Source of the DNA: Morella rubra
Taxonomy: Eukaryota; Streptophyta; Magnoliopsida; Fagales; Myricaceae
Assembly: GCA_003952965.2 (NCBI GenBank)
Contig: CM025849.1
Coordinates: 34,995,942-35,059,941, forward strand
Length of the DNA stretch: 64,000 nt
Reading direction: 5' to 3'
How positions within the stretch are numbered: position 1 is the stretch's first letter; every line of letters begins with the position of its first letter. This document shows positions 24,000 through 36,644 of the stretch, piece by piece. A program made the position numbers and the translations under genes. The notes beneath the pieces were generated by a model. It saw only the letters and a program-made list of their open reading frames with translations, did no database searches and was not told where the DNA came from.

Positions 24000-25752
24000 T
24001 GTTAGCCCAAGGTTGTTTTGCAAACAATCCATAATTGATTTTGATGATAACAAAAATTCTAAGTTTTGAAGACTTTTAGATTTTACCTTGTCAATCCACT
24101 GTTTTCTAAGATATATTTTAAAAGATTGAGGTTATCTCACAAAAATATTTCTAAGTGCACTTGAACACCATTACACAAGTTGATAAAATTAATTTTTCAT
24201 ATTGTAGGTGTTTAAAGATGAATTGGAGTGAAATGACACTTTCAAAGTTGCTGAAAAACCTCTCCAGCACTAATAGTGTCGACACATTGAAGACTAGTGT
24301 TGACACATTACACTGTCTCCTGAAGAGAACCAACTTCAGATCAAATTTTGTCAAATCTTGTCAACACATTGCACTGAGACACCTCAGAGATAGTAATAGA
24401 GATCTCGGGATATTGTTCAGTATCTCGGAATGTTTGTGGAAAGGTCGGGAAAGTGTATGGACATCTCGTGATGTTGTGGGAACGTCGGGAAAATGTATGG
24501 ACCTCGGGATGTTTGGAATGAGCACTTTGAAATTATAATGAAAAGCTCGGAACTCTTAGAAATGAAAGTAGAAAAGCAAACATCTCGGGAGCACCTCGAG
24601 ATGGTCAGAATTAGAGATGGTCCTCAGAAATCATAAGGGAAAAGCTCGGAGCACATCGAGAACACCTCAGGGACACCTCGGAGCTCGAAATGGTAATAGG
24701 AAAGCACACCTCGGAGCACCTCGGAATAGTCGGTAATACAAATGGAGCTCGGGAAGTAACCGGGATAGGACCTCAGTTTCTAAAGAGGACCTCAGGAAGT
24801 GATTAACCGGGATAGATACCTCGGTTTATAAGGAAGTGAAACCAAGATAGATACCTCGGTCAGTAAAGGGGACCTGGCATAATGATGAGATGCACATTGC
24901 AGTCTACCTCAGCTAGTAAAGGGGGACCTCAGGATAATGAAAGACGTCGAACATTGCACTCTCCCGAGAGCTCTTCCAGATCAACTCATGCTGATTATGC
25001 GCCGACACATACCACGATTTTTTGCTGAAATCCTGGAATGTTGACAGCTTCCCTCCAACGACTCTTTTAAAATCCCAAATGACCGTTGAAGTCAAAAGTT
25101 GTATAAATAGAAGAAGAAGAAAAAAATCTCTCCGGTGATTCAAATTTGCAATTACTCTACGATTTCTAGAGAGAGAAAATGCCTTGAAGAAGAGAGAAGA
25201 CTACTCATACTAAGAAAGCTTGTTATTCCCCTGCTAAACTTCAACTTTCTATATACTCTTGTCCTCGTGTGCACCTTTGTACTTCCACTTGCTTCATACG
25301 GCTTTAAGAGCCAAATCATTGACATTCCATTCTGTACCCATTCTTTGTAAACACGTAAGTGTTGGGTAAACACTTGTCCTACTTGTGTGGGTAAAAGAAA
25401 TCCCTTGGGTTTTGGGATTTGTGAGAGTTTGAAGCATGAGCTCGCAAAACGCTTTGTAAAGGTTCCTTAGCACCCCAGAAGCTAAGGTGTATTGACTATT
25501 TGAAGAATAGTGAAAGGAAGCCCAAGGAAGTAAATAGCCTTGGGGGTGGACGTAGGCAAGAGTTGGCCGAACCACCTAAAAATACGGTGTCATCTCTCTA
25601 ACTCTATCTCTTATTTTTTCACGCTCATATCTCTGCCCTTTGTGTTCTATGCTTTACTGTTATACTGCTCAAATTATTTTCAAAAAGGATTGAAAATTTA
25701 TTAAAACCCAATTCACCCCCCCCCCCCTCTTGGGTTGTTATTTAAACTTTCA
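24000..25752 (+). mobile_element. Solo LTR, Sirevirus-like Ty1/copia (copy C)
   Basis: Starts TGTTAGCCCAAGGTTG and ends CTTTCA after the C-run, CTCTTGGGTTG. Flanks are ATATT (23995-23999) and AGATT (25753-25757), a 5-bp duplication with one difference. TATAAATA is at 25102-25109, followed by a GA-rich leader. The U3 region holds GTGTCGACACATTGAAG repeats (24275-24320) and a long series of imperfect ACCTCGGAGCACCTCGGAAT-type repeats (24400-24920) not found in copies A, B and D, which explains its greater length. Confidence 0.85.
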
Positions 25753-26699
25753 AGATTTACATAATTTTAAACTTTTAAGTTTTCTTTTAAAAAAAACGTT
25801 CAAACATGTTCTAACGACTACAATATGCTCGAATGGTATAAAGGAATCATTCGAACGTATTTTTCATCCCTGTAAACGAACCATTTAAGCGTACCATTCA
25901 AACGAAAACTTTCACAGGGTTTGAACGCTATGCAAAACCCATGAAAAACAGCAATCTAAAATCTCCAAATCAATCCCCATAACATATTTTTTACTCCTAA
26001 AACATGCATTCAACACTTATAAACAAGTATGAGACTAACCATAAGCATTTAAACATCAATTTCGTCCACAAATCCAAATCACAACAACCAAAATTATTAC
26101 CTAAAAAACTAAGAAATTGGTTGATAAAGATGATAAATCATATCTCTAAAACACAAAAAGCTCCATTTGAGTATATTCCTACAATAATAGGATTAAAAAA
26201 ATATATAAGATTTGTGTAGAAAAAAAACCTAAGGCGAATTTGTGGTGTTTTGAGAGGGTAAGGAAATAAGGTTTCACAGTTAAATCTATGATATTTGAGT
26301 TCATGGGTCTCGTTGGAACGCTGGTCACTACATTAGAACGTTCGCCAAAAAAATGGGCAGGCAAAAAGCGCGCTTAATTTACTGTTCAAACTTTATTTTC
26401 AGACACTTGAACAGTTATTTGTTATCTGAACGACACAGTTTCATTCTTTTTAGCACTCGTTCGAATTATTCTTTTCCGTTAGAACGGTAAGCCAAAAAGG
26501 GGCGGCAAAAAAGCATGCTTAAAATACCATTCGAACATATATTTTACACGCTCGAACGTATGTCTTTCTACATGAATGACGACGTCTTAGTTTTCATTCC
26601 CTTTCTAATGGTAATTGTTCGAACTTTTTTTTCAATAAATACGGCATCATTTCATGGTGTTTTACATTCAAACGGTACATATATGTTCAAACGCTTGTG

Positions 26700-27260
26700 G
26701 TATTATTCAAATGTATAATGTATTATTACATATATAAGGTAAGGTATAAGGTATTACAGATTATGTATATGTATAAGGTACTATATATTACATATATAAA
26801 ATGTACAGGTATATTATATAATATGTATAAGGTATATATATTAAGTAATATATACAAGGTACTATTATATAATACGAATAAGGTAATATGTACAAGGTAC
26901 TATATATTAAGTAATATGTACAAAGTACTGATATATAATATGTATAAGGTAATATATATTAAGAAATATGTACAATTTATTATTATATAATATGTATAAG
27001 GTAATATATATTAAGTAATATGTACATGGTACTATTATATAATATGTATAATGTACTGTATATTAAGTAATATATACATGGTACTATATATTAAATAATA
27101 TGTACAAGGTACTATTATACCTTGTATAAGGTACTATTGCATAATATCTACAAAATACTATATATTAAGTAATATGTACATATTATTATATAATATGTAT
27201 AAGGTATTATATATTAAGTAATATGTATAAGGTACTATTATATAATATGTATAAAGTAAT
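26700..27260. repeat. AT-rich minisatellite, about 52-bp unit
   Basis: About ten imperfect repeats built from AAGGTAATATATATTAAGTA, AATATGTACAAGGTACTA and TTATATAATATGTAT. The arrangement alternates TATTAAGTAATATGTACA and TATTATATAATATGTATA blocks. It lies within CACTA element 1. No coding capacity is credible. Confidence 0.8.
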
Positions 27261-28015
27261 ATATGAAAATATTTGATTTTGATTAATTTTATTCCTTTAC
27301 ATTTTTTATTCATTTTATTATTTTTTTGATTTACTGTTTTTACCTTTCTAACGTTTACCTAATGCCTTCCGTTCTAACGTTAAGTTGAATACCATTCTAA
27401 CGTGTATGTAATGCCATCCGTTCTAACAATTTATATCGTTAAAACGGAAAATAAATTTATTATTACATAATTTTTAGTGTGATTTTATTTTTAATTTATT
27501 ATTACGTGTGATTTTATTTTTCATTATAATTTAGTTATCAAATAATGAGATTCCTTTACCCAAAATAATATAACATGTACAAATACTATAAAATATACAA
27601 ACATAACTATTCAAATGTCTGGAAAAAAAATACCTAAATACATGACAAAATACTATAAAGAAACTATGGTCATCTCGTCCAGCTCCTGCACCACGTCACC
27701 CGGGACCTCAACTATCCTCTACATGATCTCTTTTCAGTCCTCGTCATTTGTCTTCTTCACTCCAGTTGCATCGACTCAATCTTCTCGAGTCTCTACTCCA
27801 TAGCAGCCAAACTGTTGATGATGGGAGTGACGGCCCTCTCCACTGTGCGTAAAATGTTGTGCTCTATCTCTAGCAAAGCTCGAGTGTCTTGTTACGTCCG
27901 GGTTATTCCATCCTAATGCCACAGTGCATTTGGAGGATGCTGTGAGCTCGATCCATGCGCCATCGAACGCCAACAGGTCCCATTGTTGATGGCGCCAAGC
28001 TGCATCAAAGTCAGC

Positions 28016-28690
28016 TCATAACGAGTGGCATCTACCCTGGCATCCATAATCAGCTAGGTCAATAAGTTTCCATATAGCAAGCCTTCTTTGCTCGTTGACT
28101 AAGCCTCGATCCTCATGGTCCAGAATATAAAAAGTAGGAGATCGAACAGCTCGAGACAAGCCAGCATCAACATCACTTGTGCACGCTCGACTATGAACTT
28201 TGTGTGCTGGTACTTTGGGAAGATGTTGTGGCATAGAGGTGCATCATCCTCCAAAAAAGGGCAAGGCGCTCTATGAAACTAATGACTATAATAAGTACTG
28301 GTCCTCCCCAATCATCAGTTTAAAGATCTCCTTGGCTGACAAAATTGTGGTAGGCTCCACGATAAGATAGGCACCCACTTGCCTCCGAATGCGTAAGTAG
28401 GTAAAGAGTGCATCGGGGGAGATCTTGATCGGCCATCCACAGATATAGATCTTCCACTCATCTTCGCAAGTATCGACATTCTGCATAGCACTGTAAAACT
28501 CGATGACCATATTTTTGTACGGTGGGCCCCTCCATGAGACCACACGATCCCAACGATAATGCTGAATATCTCATCAATCGTGTGACCCTCGAACTGAAAC
28601 TCTGAGAAGTCATATGTGCTAACCGGCCTCTCTGCCACTACTGTGCGCGTAGGAATAATCGCTTGCCTCTAGGCTGCAGTCAGTGGTCTT
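28016..28690 (-). pseudogene. Fragment of putative plant transposon protein (Transposase_32-like)
   Basis: On the minus strand two overlapping frames together read FQFEGHTIDEIFSIIVGIVW, then VIEFYSAMQNVDTCEDEWKI, then YICGWPIKISPDALFTYLRI. The pattern of a short FYxxM segment followed by a V/I-x-G-x-x-I-x-x-S-P-x-A motif is that of the plant putative transposon protein family (PF20167). Frame changes show it is broken. It probably belongs to CACTA element 1 or to an element inserted in it. Family assignment is by motif memory only. Confidence 0.5.
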
Positions 28691-29034
28691 CGTTGTGTGG
28701 AAGAAAAGAAAGACACTCTTGATCTTTTTGCCATTTTAAGTTAATATGAAAAGAGAGAGAGAGAGAGAGAACATTAGAACGGTACTCAACATAGAACGAA
28801 TGTACGTTCAAATGGATATGAATGAAGCATCGAACGAATTTAGAACTGAAGTCATAAACATCGAACAAAAAACTAATGTCGAACGAACAATAATATGTTC
28901 AAACGAATATGTAATTAAGCATCAACGGAATATTCCGTTATCAAGCAAAAAATGTTCAAAATACTATAGGAATAACGTTCAAACGGTAAAGAGTACCATT
29001 TGAACACTGTAGCTCGAAAACGATCATGGCCGAG

Positions 29035-32000
29035 TGTAATACCCCGACCTTCTAAAGTATTCTTAATTATCTTAATTTTAGTAATTAAATTATAAAATAA
29101 TATTTAATTACTATTTTTGGATTTAATTAAAAATCCCTAAAAATAGCTATACATAGCCAAAAATTATGAGAAAAATTTTCCACTTTCATCTTTTTTTTAA
29201 TATCTTAAATCTAGTAGCATATTTTAATCATTTGATATCTTATAAATTTTTAAGTAACGATTTATTTCACTGAAAAACATTAAAATATCCTTATTTCATG
29301 TTTTTAGCCCTAATTACCTTTCTAAACTCATTTTTCTTCAAACGTTTTGCTTAGATTTGTGTTACTTACTTAATTACTAAGCCAAAAGAATATTTTCTAA
29401 CCTAATCCTGCATCTTAGGAGTATTTTTAGAATTTATTTCATTTAATTAGCTAAAATAGGCCTAGAAATTAGGTTTTATTGCATAAAGGCTTGAAAACAA
29501 AGCCCAATGGACCTCTCCCAAGCTCAATTCGGCCCAACCCTTTCTCAAAGCCCAGCCCACCCCATTTTGCGACTCAAAACTGGCCAGCCCCTAGTTTAGT
29601 GCCCATAGGAATTTTCTGTAATCATTTGCAATGATTAGTCATCATTTGCAATCATTACTCATCATTGGCTGCCTCCCTTGCTGCCCAATCCCCTTCAATT
29701 GCTTGATTAGACCACCTAAGCTAAGCCTAGACACAATGATTTAACCCTACTTAACCCTAGGAAGCCTAAACTAACCCTAGTTAATGGTAGTATAAATAGG
29801 ACCTTGGTGTGAGGGTTAAACTCACACCAACAGCCGGCCAATAGGGGGCTGTCTAGAGAGAATTTGAGAGCTTGAGTGAAGAAAAAAAAAGTGGGAAGGA
29901 AGAGAGAAAGGAGCCATGCCCCCTAGGAAGAAGAAGAAGAAATTTTTTAAGAGAAGTTGCAAAAGGTTGAGGTATCTTGAGCTTTTCTATTCTAGAGGTT
30001 CTTATCTTGGTATTGATACTAACAGCAAGCTCCATTTAGGTTTTAAAACTCTAAGAGTTCATCTAAAGGTCAAGGAGAATCAAAGAGGTAAGGGTAGTTT
30101 CTATGTTAGTGATATTGTTGGCATTTTAATGATTTAAGGTTAGTAACATGTTAGATTGTGATTTGGAATCCTTAATTATATTTTGAGCTAAAAAAGAAGT
30201 TAGAATGATTAGATGTAAGAGAATATTGAATATATATAGAGAGAGAGAGGTTATTGTTAAACTTAGTCATAGAACTCTTAAGGTTGATTTTAATATGAAT
30301 TTGTGTAAATAATGGCATGACATGATTACTGAGTGTTTAGGGAGTATTAGAAACATATTGGATAGTTTTCATGTAAAGGTTTACGTGAAAAATTGAAGTA
30401 ATGACAACTTAGACTAAACCAAGCCTAATTTTGCATAATCTATCATGACAGTGTGTTTAGGGGAATCTCGTATATAGAAAATGACCTCGCCTTGACCTAA
30501 AATTTGGAGGGATATTATTAGATAGTACTAGAAACCTACAGTTAAAATTTAGAGTCAATTGGAGTAAGGATGAAAAAGTTATGATTATTTGAAGTTCACT
30601 GTTAAAACTAGATTTTTCACTAAAAAGAGTAATTTTCATAGCTATACGAGTTGGGCTTATTTTCTAGGACATGGGCTTATATGTAATGACCCAAGGACAA
30701 ACACTAGCCACATCTGTGCTTTGACTTCAAAAGGACTAGTCAAGGTTGCTCTTGAAGCTCTTGGATCATTATAAAGCCCAGTTCAACCTAGTAAGGTTCC
30801 AATATGGTACTTGGCCCTTATAGAACCAATCTCTCATTCATTCTCTTATCCCACTCCATATGATTTGGGGTATCACAATCTCCCCCCTTAAACCCTTGAC
30901 ATCCTCGTCAAGCCCCACCAAGCCCACATTGGTGGTTACTAGGACTGCTCTAATATGATACCATTTGTAACAACCAAGGACAAGCACTAGCTATATCTGT
31001 GCTTTGACTTCAAAAGGACTAGTCAAGGTTGCTCTTGAAGCTCTTGGATCATTATAAAGCCCAGTTCAACCTAGTAAGGTCCAATGTGGACTTGGCCTTA
31101 TAGGTATCTCTGGCTTCCACTATCTCATTCATTCTATCCATTGCACTCCATGTGGGAAAGGGTATCACATTGCAAGTGGAGCCCAAGTCTAGGTCCCTAT
31201 TAGACCCAAAATGACTAACTTAGTTGCCAAGTGAAATAGGCCTCTTTCCTATTACTTGGGCTGACCCAAGTGGCCTTTCAAGACTCCTAGTATGGTCAAG
31301 ATTTGGGCTTGCTAGAAAGGCCAAGTTTAAGTCCTTGTTGTACTTGAAACACTTATTTTGGATAACATGTGATAATGGACTTGTATTAAGTTAAATAGTA
31401 AAGGTCCTAAATCAAGTTCTTAATTGCTTGCTGATTTAAATAAGTGATTAAGATATTAGTTTGGGCTAAGTAAAAGCTTAGTGCTATTTCTTTTAGAAAT
31501 AAAATATAAGACATGTGATGATTAAATAGTTATTATGTGAAATAACTTAATTGCATTATGATTTGTAAGCAAGATTAAGGAACTTTAACGCACATGATTA
31601 AAAAATGATAAAGGGCATATTTTTATATGCATCAATGATATAAAGGACATGGTATGTGCATAGCATTTGCATCAATAAGATAATGGATATGGCATTTGTA
31701 AAATGGCATTTGCATCAATGGCATCTACATTAATGGCATTTGCACCAATGAAAATTACAGTTAATGGGTGACGGTACGATCACTGGGGAGTGCAACCATC
31801 AATACGGGGTAGTGGATGACCTCGAGGTAGAAGGCATAAGGGCTTTTACCCATCGTCCTAGGGCAACAAATGCCTAGGACTATCCTAAAGTGCAGGGGAG
31901 ATTGAACACACAACCCTATCACTGGGGGTGAAACAGTGAACATCAAAGCAAAGGTTTTTATAGATGTGAGTATGGCATTCATACTACATATAATTATACT

Positions 32001-32825
32001 GGTATTGTCTTTGAAACATTAACTGTTTAATTGAAATATGATTGTACTATTTGAACCACTGCTTGTCATCACATGCCCCCTATCCCCCTTACTAAGTCCT
32101 TAAGACTCACCCTGTTTCCTCGTCCATATTGTTGTTTACTGCTAAGACAGATTATGGTGATATTCGAGTCCTTTCTCACCCATGAGCTCCCGACCCATGT
32201 TTTGGTTATCCATATCCGAGTCCTAGTTTCATACGGCTTGGACGTAATTGTGGACCATCAGCCCTACCTAATTCTGAAGGATCTACCACTAGAATTCCCG
32301 TACGAGAATGGCCCACTGGGGGAGAATCATACGGCCTAAATTGGGTAGACCTTACCCTATCTGTCGATGATGAAGACTGAACTCCTAGAGATGCTTTTGT
32401 TTTATGTTTTGTTTTAATGTTGGCTTGCTTGTATATAAGCTTTGAACAATAAGGTTAGTGATATAGTCTTATTTGTTGTTAGCCTAGATTTTGTAAGGAC
32501 CTTAGGGTCCTCCCTAATCTCTAACCCTAAAGGATAGTTTGTTTGCAGTGTGATATTTCCTTATGTACGCGTGATGTTTGTCTTGTATTTAAAGTATTTC
32601 TCTTATCTTATTTTAACTTGACTTCCATTTTCACTATAATGTTTCTAAGTAAATTTTACAAGTCTTCCACTGTATTTTCTATTAAGTAGTAAGTCTTTAT
32701 ACACCCCAAGGAAAATACTACAGTCTTGAGACCCGTAATAAAGACGTGTCGTAATCTCGCCTTTAATGCATCTCTGTTACTACAAAGAGAGCTTAGAGAC
32801 TAATACGAGCACGAGGGACGTGACA
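29035..32825 (+). mobile_element. Solo gypsy-type LTR (TGTAATACCCC...GTGACA) with nested TRIM
   Basis: Starts TGTAATACCCCGACC and ends GACGTGACA. CGAG flanks both sides (29031-29034 and 32826-32829), giving at least a 4-bp duplication. Without the insertion the host reads CATGGCCGAG then TCAACTCGGCCATG, a natural palindrome of CACTA element 1. It is the same family as the LTR starting at 19555, here in the opposite orientation. TATAAATA is at 29791-29798. Excluding the 488-bp TRIM it is about 3.3 kb, a normal length for Tekay/Ogre-type LTRs. There is no gag-pol, so it is a solo LTR. Confidence 0.75.
30682..31169 (-). mobile_element. TRIM (terminal-repeat retrotransposon in miniature)
   Basis: Two direct repeats of about 200 bp (30682-30877 and 30966-31169) begin TGTAA and end TATCACA on the + strand. 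Between them are only 88 bp. On the minus strand the internal part begins TGGTATCATATTAGAGC, resembling a tRNA-Met primer-binding site, and ends in the purine tract TAAGGGGGGAGA just before the second LTR. No protein is encoded. The 5-bp flanks are TTATA and TTGCA, imperfect. It sits inside the gypsy LTR at 29035-32825. Confidence 0.85.
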
Positions 32826-33899
32826 CGAGTCAACTCGGCCATGTTGAAACTTCCTAAAACTATATTTTTCTATGTCAAAATCAGTACAAAATAATCTTAA
32901 ACTAACTACAAACACCCACATTCATCAACATGCATAATATTTTACAAGTTTATTAACATATTCAAAGGCGAATTCAATACGCAAAATCAACTAAAAAAAT
33001 TTATAAAAAAAAAAAAACATGTTTTAATCGGTTAAAATGTATTACAAAACATACCTAGAGTGTGTAGGACTAGAAAGGATGCAATCTACGAACTAAAAAT
33101 GGTAATGGAGATTGAGAGGAGTTTGAGAGAATGAGAGAGAGAGAGGGGACGTATAGGTTACTAGCGTGATATATAAATATGAGGCTCGGGTGTTATAATA
33201 TTCGAACGAGCGTTCGAATGTGTAGGGGGGAAATCGTTCGATTACCCAATTGTTCATATCTAAATCGTCACATAATCATTGGAACGGGTAACAATAAACG
33301 TTCAAACGGTAAATAAAAATATAAAATTTTGGTGATTGGACTTGCATTTATGGGGGTGGTTGGAAAAGTGGCGTTCGAATTCCTTCGAACGTCTAACAAG
33401 TTTTCGGGATGCGCACTCTCGTCCCAAAAGATTCTCTCTCGTTCGAACGTTAATTTTAAAGAACGAACGCAAGTTTCACTGTTCAGATATTTTCATTTAC
33501 ATTCGAATGACTGGTATCATTTACAGCGGGATATCATTTCGGGGTTAGAACAGGTAATTTTCATTCAAAGTTTTGTAATATAATGTCGTATAGGGTTCAA
33601 ACGTGTATATAGTGTTTCGTACGGATTTATGTTTTGGGACAGACGTTTCTGTTGCTAAAACAGATTTTTTTGAGACAAAAGATTCCGTCCCACACAATTA
33701 ACCTTTTTCTTTTGGACAGGCAAATATGTCCCAAAAATGTTCAAAACTGTGGCAAAAAAAAAAAAATTAGACGGTTATAATTTCCGTCCAAAAAATATAA
33801 ACTTTTATGTTTTTCGGGACGGATTTTAAAATCCGTTCCGAAAGTGTACTTTTTGGGACGGATTTTTTGATGTTCCAAAAAGTCAAATTTCTTGTAGTG

Positions 33900-34137
33900 A
33901 ATTATCATCTTACCGATTTGGAAGACTCTAGCAATTAATGGCCGGTACTGAAGCAATCAAACCAAAGAGGACAAAGAGAAATAGCAGACAAAGCGGGCTT
34001 TTGCCATTGAAAAAATAAGACATTGCTGCGGGATGAGCAAGAGATCAGTGTAGGATCTGCACAGCAGCGTGAAACTTGATTGCCTTTCAGGTTCAACTTG
34101 AAAGTCGTTTTCATGATTCCTTGTCGTTTCCAGACTT
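33900..34137. repeat. Segmental duplication copy 1, last fragment
   Basis: Matches 42336-42575 of copy 2 (for example CCAAAGAGGACAAAG and TTTTCATGATTCCTTGTCGT). Homology ends at about 34137. Confidence 0.8.
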
Positions 34138-34704
34138 TTATATATATATACTTTTCAATACCACAAAGACTGGGGATGTGATGTAATTATACCTCATATT
34201 TACCCAAACTTGTTAGCGAGTTGATGTTGACACCTAAAAAACAGAAAAAAAAATATCCTCAAAATTAATGTTGACGTGCTTTGCTGTAACCAATAACAAC
34301 ATTCTGTTTCTCAAAATAGCAATAATAGTAAATAGAACTCCTTTCGGAACTGGAATTCCTGTTCTAAAATTAAGGACACTAATTATACGTAGAAAAAACA
34401 CAAATAATCACGCGTAAAAACAATATTATCTACCATGCATGCATAACTGCCGGGGAAATTGCTTTATAAGGGGCCGAATTAGCTTAACAATCCTTTATGG
34501 GGAACATTAATTTATAACAACATAAAGATGGAGAGGTGTTGGGTGGCCCTGGGCCTTCTCAACCCTAAAAACTAGCTCAAGAGGTGAGGCCCACAACCGA
34601 TGTGGGACAACCCTGACAAGAGTTAGATGGTGAAAATAATATATGGCTATTAATCTGTGAAGTATATATCCTGCATGTGGTGTAGGGATAGACAAGCTTT
34701 TATA
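34138..34704. other. Old extensin 3' flank plus a repeat fragment, no gene
   Basis: The part at about 34215-34510 is a diverged match to the 3' flank of extensin copy 2 (36325-36650), for example TTGATGTTGAC, TAGAACTC then GGAACTGGAATTCC, and GGGGCCGAA near the end. At 34520-34640 there is a fragment with ACAACCGATGTGGGAC, a sequence common in plant LTR-type repeats. No ORF is supported. Confidence 0.55.
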
Positions 34705-34965
34705 CTAGCTAGCATGATGGTGGTCGTGGCCGTGATGGAGAGGGGGGTGGGGATCATTTGTGTAGTACGGAGGAGGCCTAGGCACGCAGGGGATGGAGAT
34801 GGCCAGCCCGCTGTGGTGGTGATTTATAAATGCAAGAAGACAGAGGTGATGGTGCTGGTGATTGCCTGATTGGAGGTGGAGGTGGAGGAGACTTGTAGAC
34901 ATATGGAGGAGGAGGAGGTGATGGAGAGGGGTGGTGGCAGTGATTGGTAGATGTAGAGATCATGT
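34705..34965 (-). pseudogene. Extensin 3' fragment (third family member)
   Basis: On the minus strand, short in-frame pieces read [16 protein letters not shown] and SSCIYKSPPQR, ending PHPPLHHGHDHHHAS and a stop at 34705-34707. Only about 80 codons remain, with frame changes. Together with the diverged 3' flank at 34215-34510 it marks a former extensin unit between the two longer copies. Confidence 0.75.
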
Positions 34966-36644
34966 GGAGGTGATGGCCGCCATGGTGGAGCCCAATATAT
35001 TATTGCTTCATTGTTTTTGCCGTCTAGATTGTGACCCATCCTTATTATTTTCAATATATTTTTCCAATGGACCCACTCTCGGCTAGCTCCATGTACGTGA
35101 TTATCAAAAATATTTATTTTACTTACTTTAAAACTCCATTGAAATAACCATTCTAGTCTCAAAAGGTTTATAACTATAGACGTTTTTGCTTTTCAAAATT
35201 ATAAAAAAACACATGTAATAATATTTTTATTTACCTATTCAAGATTTTGCTCAAATCTTTAAAAGAAGTCTAGAAATTTTCTCAAAACTCAAACTTTTGA
35301 GTCCAAAATACTTCTAAAAGCCAAAAAAAAATATACTTTTTAAATAGTTATAGCGCGCGTAGTGTCAAGAAAAATATTCTAGACGTAGAAATTACTCGTC
35401 ACTAGAAAGCAACAAGGCTCCGCATGCACAGGCCACTCGTTAATACCTTATCAACTCGAATCAAAACACAAAGTACTCTTGGTTTGTTTAGATGAAGTAC
35501 TATTTCTTCCTGATCAGTTCAAGTTCTTCCAACTTTTGTTGCAGACTGTATTCAATTCCCACCATGTATTTGTACAGTCCTGCCCAACCTAATTCAGAAA
35601 TCATAGGTTAATTCAGTACTCCTTTATCTATCAAGTTGAAACTGCATGCCTAATTCAGTTCAGGATTCCAATCTTAATACTTCTGAGGGCCATTAATTCT
35701 GTGCGTATAATCCTCGAGGAAAAGCACATGTGAACAAAAAAAATAATGATCCAGTATCCTATGGCTACAATATGGTATTACAAAATATGGTTTAACTTTT
35801 TCATCGCAGTTTTCCTCGCGAGCACAATATATATAATCCAATTTCGTACATGTTCACATTTATTTCACACACATGGAAAGGAATACTCACAAGCCCACCT
35901 TAAAGGACCGGCCGATGTGGAGTTTCTCCAAAGGAACGGACATAGGAACCTTAAGGCCCAACACAAATGTTAGCTGAGCCATCGCCCAATATTGAACTAA
36001 TTAATAAAACTATATGATGAAAAAGTGTATTGGCGTCATCTCATGAGTAGTAGTCCTTCTTTTCATCTTTATTTCTTCGGAGGTATATATGCATGGCAAA
36101 AGCTCACATGGCAAATCCTCGTACGTTATACTCTAAGAAAGACTGGTAATATATATGCCTGGCACGAAATTGCAAGGGTTTCTGTAATTGGAAGTCATTG
36201 CCAGGTACTATGTAATTTCGAATGTCTTCCTCGTAAATCATTCTAAGTAGAGGGTTTCTGATTGAATTTCAATCAGCCACAGATATCTATCTATCTAAAC
36301 CTGTCATCAGGCGCTATAATTTGATGTTGACGCAGAAGAAATAGAAAAAATCCAAAGTTTGAAAGTGCTTTGCAATAATGATAAAATTAATAATCATTCA
36401 TTTAACATTACAATAACGTTACGTAGAACTCGTTCCAGAACTTGAATCCCTAGTGTACCTTGCTTACATAATAGGAACGTATACTCATAATACATCAGAA
36501 TGAATCTCTGTTTTGGGAACTTATTGTGCACAATTAGGACACTTATCCATAAAAAATAAAATGGGAAAAGGAGATTATCATAACATCCGCCGCCACTGAT
36601 TATTCTTTCGAGAACTTGAGCTGGTTCAGGGGCCGAACTTAAAC
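34966..36644. other. Intergenic AT-rich DNA, 3' flank of extensin copy 2
   Basis: No domain-bearing ORF was recognised. Short ORFs (for example 35746-35973) have no recognisable features. Confidence 0.5.

Larger units (their letters stand above)
22502..33899. mobile_element. CACTA (En/Spm) DNA transposon 1, 11.4 kb, TSD AAT
   Basis: Left end CACTACAACAAATTTGGCTT; the right end, read inward on the minus strand, is CACTACAAGAAATTTGACTT. They differ at two positions. The 3-bp repeat AAT flanks it (22499-22501 and 33900-33902). The paralogous copy 2 has the uninterrupted site near 42335 (CAATAAT then TATGATC), confirming both borders. Subterminal DNA on both sides contains many GTTCGAACG / CGTTCAAACG-type motifs. 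The interior holds transposon-protein fragments and later insertions, but no intact transposase was seen. Confidence 0.92.
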
